NCBI GenBank assembly: GCA_031552335.1 | Contig: JAVBMQ010000208.1 | Span: 1-10,873, forward strand | Reading direction: 5' to 3' | Length of the DNA stretch: 10,873 nt | DNA from: JAISFI01 sp031552335 | GTDB taxonomy: Bacteria > Bacteroidota > Bacteroidia > Bacteroidales > Azobacteroidaceae | Part shown: positions 1 through 7,270 of the stretch, one piece after another | Position numbering within the stretch: position 1 is the first letter of the stretch | Layout of the letters: every line of letters starts with the position of its first letter | Position numbers and translations under genes: made by a program | The notes under the pieces: model-generated | Seen by the model: only the letters and a program-made list of their open reading frames with translations | Told to the model about the DNA's origin: nothing | The model's database searches: none

Positions 1-1192
1 TCTTTTCTGTCAATGGCAGAATTTTGTTGTCATTTTTTAATAATATGGCTCCTTCTATTGCCGCCTGTTTTGCTTTTTCCAATGCATCTGTAGTATAAAA
101 CGGCATGGAATCGGATATTTTTGTATAAGGATTTTCAAATAATCCCAAACGGAATTTTAATCTTAATATGTTTTTTACGGCCTCATCAATGGCTTTTTCC
201 GAAACTTTTCCTTCTTTGATCAATTCTTCCAGATGATTGATGTAAGCAAAACCCATCATATCCATGTCAACAGCAGCATTGGCTGACTTTTCCGCAGCTT
301 CTTTCAGGTCAGCGCAGAGGCCATGAGGAATCATTTGTTCGATGGATCCCCAGTCGCTGACCAATACTCCATCGTAATTCCATTCATCCCGCAAAATTGT
401 TTTATTCAAAAATGGATTGGCAGAAGATGGAATCCCATTGATGTCATTAAAAGAACACATAAATGTAGCTGCATTTGCTTGTACTGCAGCCTGGAAAGGA
501 GGAAGGAAAACTTCTCTTAATTGTAATTCAGGAACCCAGGTAGTGTTATAGTCTTTTCCGGATTCACTATATCCATAGGCGGCAAAGTGTTTAGCACAGG
601 CAGCCATGGATGAAGGGTCTGATAAATTTTCTCCCTGGAATCCTTTGATCATAGCTACTCCCATTACAGAAGTCAGATAAGGATCTTCTCCGCAAGATTC
701 AGCAATTCGTCCCCAACGAGGATCACGCGTTACGTCAATCATTGGTGCAAAAGTCCAGCGTATCCCAGCTGCAGTTGCTTCAATGGCTGCAATACGGGCG
801 CCGCTTTCTGCTACCACTGGGTTCCAGCTTGCCGCTTGTCCTAAAGGAATAGGGAAAATAGTTTTGAAACCATGTATAACATCACGGGCGAAGATCAATG
901 GGATTTTCAACCGGCTTTCTTCCACAGCAATACGTTGAAGTTCATTTATCGTTACCGGATCCAATTCATTTAATATAGATCCTACTTTTCCTTCGCGGAT
1001 AGAAATTGCCATTTCATCGGCCAACCCGACTCCTGTCAGTTGATTCATTTGTCCGATTTTCTCTTTCAATGTCATCTTTGACAGGATTTCATTGATTTTT
1101 TCTTCTTCCGGATTTTTAGGCTGGGAACAGGCTATTAGCAATATCGCCATTGTAGCCATTAGAAATTTTTTGACAATCTTTGTGTGTTTCAT
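1..1192 (-). CDS. GH3 beta-glucosidase-like lipoprotein (BglX type), partial
   Basis: The minus-strand reading frame is open from the ATG at 1192-1190 to the window edge, giving 397 residues; the C-terminal part lies outside. It starts with a lipoprotein signal peptide: a Lys-rich N-terminus, a hydrophobic run, then a lipobox LLIAC with Cys22, so the enzyme should be lipid-anchored in the periplasm or outer membrane. Glycoside hydrolase family 3 marks are FARDVIHG and a PRWGR-type motif followed by ESCGEDPYL, then KHFAAYG (Lys201, His202) and VLVSDW, whose Asp280 is the expected catalytic nucleophile. The family hydrolyses beta-linked gluco- or xylo-oligosaccharides from the non-reducing end. 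Full BglX-type proteins are about 750 residues, so the acid/base residue in the second domain cannot be checked here. It is preceded by a regulatory element shared with the discoidin operon. Family is secure; exact substrate is unknown. Confidence 0.95.
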   Translation of the reverse strand, partial: MKHTKIVKKFLMATMAILLIACSQPKNPEEEKINEILSKMTLKEKIGQMNQLTGVGLADEMAISIREGKVGSILNELDPVTINELQRIAVEESRLKIPLIFARDVIHGFKTIFPIPLGQAASWNPVVAESGARIAAIEATAAGIRWTFAPMIDVTRDPRWGRIAESCGEDPYLTSVMGVAMIKGFQGENLSDPSSMAACAKHFAAYGYSESGKDYNTTWVPELQLREVFLPPFQAAVQANAATFMCSFNDINGIPSSANPFLNKTILRDEWNYDGVLVSDWGSIEQMIPHGLCADLKEAAEKSANAAVDMDMMGFAYINHLEELIKEGKVSEKAIDEAVKNILRLKFRLGLFENPYTKISDSMPFYTTDALEKAKQAAIEGAILLKNDNKILPLTEK

Positions 1193-1250
1193 TTTTATAA
1201 TTTATTAATTTTTCAGTTTTTCAGTTAATTATTTTGACAGATAACAGTGA

Positions 1251-1410
1251 TGCAAAGATATCTTTATGAAGTAAGATTATTCAAAAAAAGTTCCACACAA
1301 AAACTCAATTATAGTATCTCATATACTCAACATTCACTCAACAATTATATTTTTATATGTCTGATTATTAGTAAATTAAAACTATATATGCTTTATAACA
1401 TATTTCAACA
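1251..1410 (-). promoter_or_regulatory. Shared upstream regulatory element, copy A (GH3 gene)
   Basis: This stretch upstream of the GH3 gene aligns base for base, without gaps, with 4022-4181 upstream of the discoidin operon (constant offset 2771). By hand count about 110 of 160 positions are identical, rising to about 89 of 120 in the part distal to the promoter. Similarity begins at the -7 box and ends abruptly at the far side; the next ten bases on either side are essentially unrelated. Identical blocks include CACAAAAACTCA, ACTCAACATT and TTTATAACATATTTCAA. ACTCAA occurs at 1303, 1325 and 1336, that is 22 and 11 bp apart, on one face of the helix. I infer activator binding sites plus a promoter. 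No plus-strand gene starts from this side, so the far end is not a divergent promoter. Confidence 0.8.
1253..1260 (-). promoter_or_regulatory. -7 promoter box for the GH3 gene
   Basis: On the minus strand this reads TATCTTTG followed by CA, a match to the Bacteroidetes primary sigma -7 consensus TAnnTTTG. A TTTG lies 21 bases upstream (1282-1285) in the position of the -33 element. The implied transcript would have a leader of roughly 50 bases before the ATG at 1192. Confidence 0.7.
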
Positions 1411-1524
1411 TTGTTTTTGTAAATCAGATCTGTCTATAAAATCTATTTAAAGTAGATAAAAACAGATACGATTTGCATTTATGATAGTATCTTGTGAAGA
1501 TTTCTTATAATAGTCTTTTGTGAG

Positions 1525-1562
1525 CAAAAAAGAGAGGATCATATTAATGATGACCCTCTCTT
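1525..1562 (-). terminator. Rho-independent terminator after the discoidin operon
   Basis: AGAGAGG at 1531-1537 pairs with CCTCTCT at 1555-1561. After one A-C mismatch, four more pairs (1539-1542 with 1550-1553) close on a 7-base loop. Read on the minus strand the stem is followed directly by a run of six T, the standard intrinsic terminator layout, 24 bases after the stop of the 91-aa gene. On the plus strand the other flank is also T-rich (TTCTTTATTT), but no plus-strand gene needs it. It separates the discoidin operon from the GH3 regulatory element. Confidence 0.85.
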
Positions 1563-1586
1563 CTTTATTTAAAAAGTCTCAAAAAA

Positions 1587-1862
1587 TTATTTATTTGGAA
1601 CGATATTTTTTCTTCTACGAACAAGCAGATAGCATCCGGCAAGAACTGCCAAAACATACAGCCCGTCATGTACAGGTGCTCCAACAAAAAGACTGCCTTC
1701 TTCTGATTCTGCTGTCGCTCTGTTACCTCGTAGACTAGGTTCATCCGAACTTTGAAGCCAGGATTCCGTTCTATCTTTCATTGAATCATAACTGCTGGCC
1801 GCGAATGTCTGACCAACAAAAAACAGGCTGATTGCCATCAATAATATCTTTGTTGCTTTCAT
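1587..1862 (-). CDS. Small exported protein with C-terminal anchor-like tail
   Basis: This 91-residue protein has a clear Sec signal peptide (residues 1-21, cleavage probably after QTFA). A polar, Ser/Glu-rich middle of about 40 residues follows, then a compact tail: GAPVHDGL at 61-68, a hydrophobic stretch to about residue 81, and RRRK at 82-85. The layout of short motif, hydrophobic helix and basic cluster resembles protein-sorting tails. I have the impression that similar PVGDGL-type endings recur on small Bacteroidales proteins, but I cannot check this here. Its ATG follows the stop of the 697-aa gene after a single base (TAATATG), so the two are almost certainly cotranscribed and translationally coupled, and a terminator follows. 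No catalytic motif is seen and the function is unknown; an assembly partner or membrane anchor for the upstream protein is a guess. Confidence 0.85.
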   Translation of the reverse strand: MKATKILLMAISLFFVGQTFAASSYDSMKDRTESWLQSSDEPSLRGNRATAESEEGSLFVGAPVHDGLYVLAVLAGCYLLVRRRKNIVPNK

Positions 1863-1863
1863 A

Positions 1864-3957
1864 TTATTTTTTATTAATAAGGGTTTTTACTATTTCTACT
1901 TTCTTAGAATCATATATTCTCTTTACAATGTAGAGACCATTAGCATTTGGTTCCGGAATCTCGACACCTTGTAGGTTATAATAATGTGTTTCAACGATTT
2001 TTTCGCTGTTTGCATTGATCTTACCCAAAGCTGTTTCGTTCCCTTCCATACTGATAGATTTCAATGTTGGATTGCCACTTGCTTCAATCAAAACCAGTGA
2101 TTCAAACGGTTTTAATGTCTTTGTAGAACTTTCGGAATGGGCAAAATTTACATTTCCGTCAAATACATAGAAATGTTGAGTTCCATATGGATCTGTCAAT
2201 TCCAGATTGGATAAAGAAGGATTGGCTCTCATTTCGTACTTGTTTGCTGTAAGATCAGCAAATTCTGTGGTATTAGTCAATATCGGATTTAATTCAGAAG
2301 TGAAAGTAATTTCTTTATCTCCAACGCCTGCTGTTCCAAAAACAGAAGGGAATTGAATGGCATAGCCTTTATTAGCTTCGAATGATTGGCTGTAGACAAA
2401 GTCATAATTTTCTCCATCAGTGTTCTTCTTATAAGTTCTGAGCCAGAAATCTCCGGTGTTGTTAGATGCATTGAATGCAGATAAGATACCATCATCATCT
2501 TCTTCTTTGAATGCATCACAATATATTTCTTCTATTGCGAATGGGAATCCGATTGGGTACCATTTTTTAGGGGTGAAGGTCTTTTGCAGTTTTATAACAC
2601 CATTGACGTATAAACCTGTTGGAGGAATATTTGTCAATTCGCCTATCTCTCCATGTTCATTTGCTTTGAAGATAATATCTCCATATCCTTGGCCGACATA
2701 GTTTGTATATGGTATAGTCTCACCTGCCTGAATGATGAAATCAGGAGTATAGTATCCGGAACTATATACTTCAAACTCGAAACATCTGTAACCCCAGGCC
2801 CCATTTCTTGGTTCAATTAATTTTAATCTGACATATTGACCAGCTATAGGAGTACCTTCATTTAATTGATAATTTTCTGTCCACTCTCCATTGTCAGGTT
2901 TACCACTAACAGAATATGCATCAGTCCATCCTAAATCACTTTCTGGATCGTTGGGTAATGTTACTGCCGTTTGAATCTTAAAACTTTTAGCAAAAGCACC
3001 TTCCCAGCTTATTTTTACTTCGTCAAGCATATACACATTACCTAAGTCAACATACCACCATTGTTCCCATTGTTCTTCGGATAGAGGAGCTCCAGTATTC
3101 CATTCTCCGGTATTTGTCTGTCCATCATTGAAAAATCTTGCAAGACCATCATTTATTGATGCATAAGCATTTTTATTTAATGCAATATTATTACCAGGTA
3201 TAAATGGAGGCAGAACTTTTCCCTCAATGGCTTTGACAGTAAGTGAAGAATTCCCGTTGAAATCGCATGCCTCTACTTCATAGGTGTAATTTTCAGTAGT
3301 TGTATAAACATATGGGTTTGTAAATGCAACTTCAGTAGCAACAATGTTGTTTCCGTCTTTTATTGTCAAATAGTAAAATATTTCATTATCGTCAAATGCA
3401 TCAAAGAAAATTCTTACAGAGTTTATAGATGTCTCTTTAATTACTGATTTTAGGATTGGGGCTGTTAAGTCTCCTGAAATAGGAGTGTTTTGAATTGTAA
3501 CATTGTAAGGAATACGCACTGTTTCTGAGTAACCATTTCCATAATTCTGAAAAATTGAAATTCTTAGATCAGAAGGGATTGAATTTGTTGTAGAACCATA
3601 AGATTGTGTTGATTCTGCTCCAGGTACTCTTAATGCAAATTTGTTTTCAATAGCACCTCCCTGATTTCCTGGAGTACCTGCTGGCCAATATCTCAATTGT
3701 GACTCCCAGTCAGTACCACCAATTGTGCCTCCATTGATTTTTGTCCATGCCCAGGATTTTTCTTCAATTGTAACTACTTTAAAATCAATGGTCACAGCTT
3801 CTCTTAATTCTGTTGGTTCTCCGGTATTGTATTGATGGTAAGCTAGCTCTCCGGTTTTCATTATTGAACCATAATCAACAGCTTTCATTTCACCCACTGC
3901 AAAAAAAGCAATCGCAGCAAGCAATACATTAAAAAGTTTTTTTGTTTTCATAAACAT
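1864..3957 (-). CDS. Secreted discoidin (F5/8 type C) domain protein
   Basis: A 697-residue exported, probably cell-surface protein. Visible layout: signal peptide at 1-26 (from MFMKTKK; a second Met at residue 3 is an equally good start); a beta-rich N-terminal region at about 28-155; a fibronectin III/Ig-like segment at about 164-248 (TAPILKSV to VKAIEG); an F5/8 type C (discoidin/CBM32-like) domain at about 257-398 with NIALNKNAYAS, WWYVDLG and YVRLKL; a C-terminal module at about 400-640 with WYPIGFPF and ANKGYAIQFPS; and a final tail with YYNLQGVEIP and GLYIVKR. I associate the last two parts with Bacteroidales secreted proteins. Discoidin domains commonly bind glycans, so a carbohydrate-binding role fits the GH3 neighbour and the sensor regulator. 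No catalytic domain is recognised. It is first in an operon with the 91-aa gene and sits behind the shared element. Confidence 0.9.
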   Translation of the reverse strand: MFMKTKKLFNVLLAAIAFFAVGEMKAVDYGSIMKTGELAYHQYNTGEPTELREAVTIDFKVVTIEEKSWAWTKINGGTIGGTDWESQLRYWPAGTPGNQGGAIENKFALRVPGAESTQSYGSTTNSIPSDLRISIFQNYGNGYSETVRIPYNVTIQNTPISGDLTAPILKSVIKETSINSVRIFFDAFDDNEIFYYLTIKDGNNIVATEVAFTNPYVYTTTENYTYEVEACDFNGNSSLTVKAIEGKVLPPFIPGNNIALNKNAYASINDGLARFFNDGQTNTGEWNTGAPLSEEQWEQWWYVDLGNVYMLDEVKISWEGAFAKSFKIQTAVTLPNDPESDLGWTDAYSVSGKPDNGEWTENYQLNEGTPIAGQYVRLKLIEPRNGAWGYRCFEFEVYSSGYYTPDFIIQAGETIPYTNYVGQGYGDIIFKANEHGEIGELTNIPPTGLYVNGVIKLQKTFTPKKWYPIGFPFAIEEIYCDAFKEEDDDGILSAFNASNNTGDFWLRTYKKNTDGENYDFVYSQSFEANKGYAIQFPSVFGTAGVGDKEITFTSELNPILTNTTEFADLTANKYEMRANPSLSNLELTDPYGTQHFYVFDGNVNFAHSESSTKTLKPFESLVLIEASGNPTLKSISMEGNETALGKINANSEKIVETHYYNLQGVEIPEPNANGLYIVKRIYDSKKVEIVKTLINKK

Positions 3958-4021
3958 AGATTATTTATTTAGTTATTAAAATGATGTTTAGATGAATTAG
4001 ATTGAAATGCAAATTTTACAT

Positions 4022-4181
4022 TGCAAAGTTAAATGTTGACTAAAAAAATTCATTAAAAAATTCCCTCACAAAAACTCATTGTTTCTCTCGTAAGTACTCA
4101 ACATTTCCTCTACAATTGAATGTGTATGTGTCTGTTTATTAATGATTTAAAATTAGTAATGTTTTATAACATATTTCAATG
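4022..4181 (-). promoter_or_regulatory. Shared upstream regulatory element, copy B (discoidin operon)
   Basis: This is the second copy of the element described at 1251-1410, in the same orientation relative to its gene and colinear to the base. The CTC cores that sit at 1304, 1326 and 1337 in copy A sit at 4075, 4097 and 4108 here, again 22 and 11 bp apart. The third unit is degenerate (CCTCTA instead of ACTCAA). It fills most of the divergent intergenic region between the discoidin operon and the regulator gene, so the regulator could also act on its own promoter from here. That is inference; the element's orientation and its -7 box point to the minus-strand operon. Confidence 0.8.
4024..4031 (-). 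promoter_or_regulatory. -7 promoter box for the discoidin operon
   Basis: On the minus strand this reads TAACTTTG followed by CA, matching TAnnTTTG. It aligns exactly with the -7 box of the GH3 promoter. The -33 position does not hold a TTTG here (TTAA instead), which fits a promoter that needs an activator. Confidence 0.65.
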
Positions 4182-4253
4182 CATATCTCAACATAAAAAA
4201 AATGGTTAAAATTGAAGGCTTATAGCATCATAACAAAAATTAATACATGTTGC

Positions 4254-7145
4254 ATGAAAAGAATTATTTTCCCGTTTTTGTTTATTATTTTGTTTAACAA
4301 TAATTTATTGGCGATTTATCCATTAGTTCACAATTATTCCCGGAAAAGTTCAAATGCAGGAACACAGAATTGGGATATTATACAACACCAGAATAATTGG
4401 ATGTACTTTGCCAATAATAGTGGCTTACTTGAATTTGACGGATATGATTGGAGTATTTATCCGATAGCTAATTATACAAATGTGCGTTCTCTCTGTTATG
4501 ATGCCGGAAATGAACGGATTTATGCCGGAGCGTTCAATGAATTCGGATATTATTCAAGAAATGAAAGGGGGATATTAGGTTATCATTCGTTGGTAGACAA
4601 ATTACCATCTATAGATAAACCTTTTAATGAAATATGGAGTATTCATCAAACTAATGATGCTCTTTATTTTCAGGGAGATAAAGAGATTTTCCGTTATAAA
4701 TCGGATCAGATAAAACGTTTTGATTTTTCTAATAAGATCAATTGCTCTGCGATGGTTCATCAAATGCTATTGATATCCGACCTTACGGATGGAGTCTCTG
4801 TATTGAATGGCGATTTATTCATTTCATTACCCGGATCGGATATATTAAAGGGGAAAAAAGTATGCGCTATATTACCCTTTGGGGAAAAAGAAATTCTTTT
4901 TATCACCGATTTTCATGGGATGTTTATTTTTGACGGACAAAATACAACTGTTTTTCAAACGGATATTGATCCCTTTTTGATTGAAAATCAGGTTTTTTGT
5001 GCAACAATCAAAGGGTCAAAGTTAGCTATTGGAACTGTTAGAAATGGTTTGGTGGTAAAAGATCTGCAAACCAACAGTACTATTTATGCCAATGTAAATT
5101 CGGGTTTACAAAACAATACTATATTAAGCCTTGCATTTGATTTTCAAAATAATCTTTGGTTGGGTTTGGATAAAGGAATTGATTATGTGATGATTAACCT
5201 TCCTATTTATGATCTGTTCGGAAATAATATGCAATTTGGCGCCGGCTATACTTCTGTTATTCAAAACAATTTATTGTATTTAGGGACTAATCAGGGCTTA
5301 TATCTAACCTCTTATCCGATTGTTACATCTCCCGATCCTTTTAATATCCGCTTGGTTGATCATATATCCGGACAGGTTTGGCAATTAACTGATATTGATA
5401 ACACGATCTTTTGCGGAACAGACCGGGGCCTTTTTATGGTTAATGAAAATCGCGCCGAGCAAATACCGGAAGTGACAGGTACGTGGAAAGTAAAAGTATT
5501 GGAATCCCATCCGGGATATATATTAGGATCTTCATACAAAGGTTTTTTTATTTTGAAGAAAGAAAATAACCGTTGGAAATTTTCCCACATGATTAAAGGG
5601 TTTAGTGATTCCGGTGGAATGTTTGAAGAAGATAAAAATGGAGATATCTGGTTTTGCCATTGGATCAAAGGGGTTTCGAAGTTGACTTTGAATGAGGCGG
5701 CAGATAGTGTTTCTGTAGAAACTTTTGATACGTCTAAGGGTTTTTATACCAATCGGAATATCGTTTTATTTAAAATAGACAATGAAATCGTATTTTCAAG
5801 TGATGGAGGTTTTTATGAATATGATGAATCAAAGGATAGTATCATTCATACTACGAAGATTGAGAGTATTTTTGGAAATTTACCTCATTCGGTACATCTT
5901 TCTCAAATGCCTAACGGAGATATCTGGTGTGTATCCAATAATTCTTTAAGTGTTGCTTTTCTTCAGCCGGATAAAACATTTAAAATGAATAATACTTCAT
6001 TCTCTTCTTTGAAAAACCGCTTGATCATTGGTTTTGAGGATTTTAATTTTGTCAATGATTCAAGTATTATTCTGAGTACAGAGGATGGTTTTTCCTGGTT
6101 GGATGTTCAAAAGGCAAAAACAGATGCAGATTTACAAAATCCATTCAAGCTTTCCATTTGTAATATTTATATTACGGGCGAACGGGATTCGTTGGTTGGT
6201 GGGTACTATTTACAGCAAAAGACTATTCCTGAGTTTGATTATAAAAATAATTCCATTCGTTTTGAATTTGTAGCTCCGGAGTATAGAGATGACCAATCTA
6301 TTACTTATAGTTATAAACTGGAGAATTATGATTCAGACTGGTCTTCTTATTCTTTTTCCAATACGAAGGAGTATACCAAGTTACCAAAAGGGTCTTATGT
6401 GTTTAAAGTGAGAGCACAAAATGCCTTGGAATCGGAGATCGTGGAAACTTCTTACCATTTTGTTATATTGCCTCCCTGGTATGAGAGCGGACCCGCTTTG
6501 GCTGTTTATGCCATATTGATCATGTTTCTTTTCTTCCAATTGGTAGTATTTATCAAGAAAAGATCGGAGAAGGCTGCCCAAAAAATGAAAATTCAAAAAG
6601 AAAAAGAAATGCAGGAACAGGAAGAGCGTTTCAACGAGGATACAAAAAAGAAAGAGAAGGAGATCGTTGCACTGAAAAATCAACGTTTGCAGTACGAACT
6701 GCGACATAAGTCGCAGGAACTGGCAAGCTCAACGATGAACCTTATCCGGAAAAATGAAATTTTACTTGAGATCAATAAGGATATCGAAAAAATAGCTTCT
6801 GAAATAAAGGGTCCAGATGAGTCTTCGGGTATTAAAAAGAAATTGACCAAAATGCAGAATGATATCAAGCAGAATATTGAACGGGATGATAACTGGAAAA
6901 AATTCGCTGAAAATTTTGATATGATCTATGAGAATTTCCTTAAACGATTGGGAGAACAGTTCCCTTCGCTTACTGTCAGCGATAAAAAACTTTGTGCATA
7001 CCTGAAAATGGGATTAAGTTCGAAAGATATTGCACCTCTCTTGAATATGTCTTTCAGAAGTGTTGAGATGAGTCGCTACAGGTTACGCAAGAAACTGGAT
7101 TTATACAGGGATATGAATTTATCTGACTTTTTGCAGAATTTTTAG
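4254..7145 (+). CDS. SusR-type transmembrane regulator: propeller, Y_Y_Y, LuxR-like HTH
   Basis: A 963-residue one-protein signalling regulator. I chose the ATG at 4254 because it starts a good signal sequence (MKRIIFPFLFIILF); an in-frame TTG at 4212 would add 14 polar residues before it. Residues about 20-620 form a beta-propeller sensor of the two-component-propeller type, with repeats such as NNLWLGLDKGI and GDIWFCHWIKG. A Y_Y_Y domain follows at about 660-740 (YSYKLENYDSDW, LPKGSYVFKVRA), then one TM helix at about 747-767, a Lys/Glu-rich coiled coil at about 768-870, and a LuxR/GerE-like HTH at about 903-950 (LTVSDKKLCAYLKMGLSSKD, then VEMSRYRLRKKL). There is no histidine kinase or receiver domain, so signal reading and DNA binding are in one chain. 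The expected role is to sense a glycan in the periplasm and activate nearby genes; the two shared elements are the obvious candidate targets. Confidence 0.93.
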   Translation: MKRIIFPFLFIILFNNNLLAIYPLVHNYSRKSSNAGTQNWDIIQHQNNWMYFANNSGLLEFDGYDWSIYPIANYTNVRSLCYDAGNERIYAGAFNEFGYYSRNERGILGYHSLVDKLPSIDKPFNEIWSIHQTNDALYFQGDKEIFRYKSDQIKRFDFSNKINCSAMVHQMLLISDLTDGVSVLNGDLFISLPGSDILKGKKVCAILPFGEKEILFITDFHGMFIFDGQNTTVFQTDIDPFLIENQVFCATIKGSKLAIGTVRNGLVVKDLQTNSTIYANVNSGLQNNTILSLAFDFQNNLWLGLDKGIDYVMINLPIYDLFGNNMQFGAGYTSVIQNNLLYLGTNQGLYLTSYPIVTSPDPFNIRLVDHISGQVWQLTDIDNTIFCGTDRGLFMVNENRAEQIPEVTGTWKVKVLESHPGYILGSSYKGFFILKKENNRWKFSHMIKGFSDSGGMFEEDKNGDIWFCHWIKGVSKLTLNEAADSVSVETFDTSKGFYTNRNIVLFKIDNEIVFSSDGGFYEYDESKDSIIHTTKIESIFGNLPHSVHLSQMPNGDIWCVSNNSLSVAFLQPDKTFKMNNTSFSSLKNRLIIGFEDFNFVNDSSIILSTEDGFSWLDVQKAKTDADLQNPFKLSICNIYITGERDSLVGGYYLQQKTIPEFDYKNNSIRFEFVAPEYRDDQSITYSYKLENYDSDWSSYSFSNTKEYTKLPKGSYVFKVRAQNALESEIVETSYHFVILPPWYESGPALAVYAILIMFLFFQLVVFIKKRSEKAAQKMKIQKEKEMQEQEERFNEDTKKKEKEIVALKNQRLQYELRHKSQELASSTMNLIRKNEILLEINKDIEKIASEIKGPDESSGIKKKLTKMQNDIKQNIERDDNWKKFAENFDMIYENFLKRLGEQFPSLTVSDKKLCAYLKMGLSSKDIAPLLNMSFRSVEMSRYRLRKKLDLYRDMNLSDFLQNF

Positions 7146-7178
7146 CATTTTTTATAACTAAAACGGCGTATTATTCTT

Positions 7179-7186
7179 TATATTTG
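7179..7186 (+). promoter_or_regulatory. -7 promoter box for the radical SAM gene
   Basis: TATATTTG followed by CAAAT matches the Bacteroidetes -7 consensus TAnnTTTG. It lies 34 bases after the regulator stop and about 85 bases before the next start codon, so the radical SAM gene likely has its own transcript. No clear TTTG is present at the -33 position. Confidence 0.55.
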
Positions 7187-7270
7187 CAAATATTCGGCTC
7201 AAATGTTGACAAAACGTTATAAACCGGCACAATAAAGCGATATTGTGACATAACATATAAAGGGAATAAT

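Larger units (their letters stand above)
1193..1586. other. Intergenic region between GH3 gene and discoidin operon
   Basis: About 390 bases without a gene. From the GH3 start outward it holds an A/T-rich leader (1193-1250, with TTTTTCAG twice), the shared regulatory element with its -7 box (1251-1410), an unexplained AT-rich spacer (1411-1524) and the terminator of the discoidin operon (1525-1562). A plus-strand open frame overlapping the element is a chance ORF. Confidence 0.8.
3958..4253. other. Divergent intergenic region before the regulator
   Basis: The region holds a leader for the discoidin operon (3958-4021), regulatory element copy B (4022-4181), and about 70 bases before the regulator ATG in which I find no TAnnTTTG box on the plus strand. 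The regulator promoter is therefore not identified; it may be weak or overlap the far end of the element. Confidence 0.7.

Noticed and set aside
1247..1450. Plus-strand 67-residue ORF before the GH3 gene
   Set aside because: It lies wholly over regulatory element A and its spacer, has low-complexity AT-driven composition, and the element's conservation is not codon-like (copy B encodes nothing similar).
1520..1738. Plus-strand 72-residue ORF over the terminator and the 91-aa gene
   Set aside because: It runs through the terminator hairpin and antisense to a gene with a clear signal peptide and coupled start; a shadow frame.
1251..4181. The two similar upstream regions as ends of a mobile element or composite transposon
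   Set aside because: They are direct repeats about 2.8 kb apart flanking the discoidin operon, but there is no transposase, no terminal inverted repeat, and the similarity edges coincide with promoter boxes rather than insertion junctions.
4212..4253. Upstream TTG start for the regulator (977 aa)
   Set aside because: It would put 14 polar residues, including two cysteines, before a well-formed signal sequence that begins with the ATG at 4254.
4254..7145. Hybrid two-component system (HTCS) identity for the regulator
   Set aside because: The propeller and Y_Y_Y domains are shared with HTCS proteins, but there is no histidine kinase H-box, ATPase or receiver domain, and the HTH is LuxR-like rather than AraC-like.
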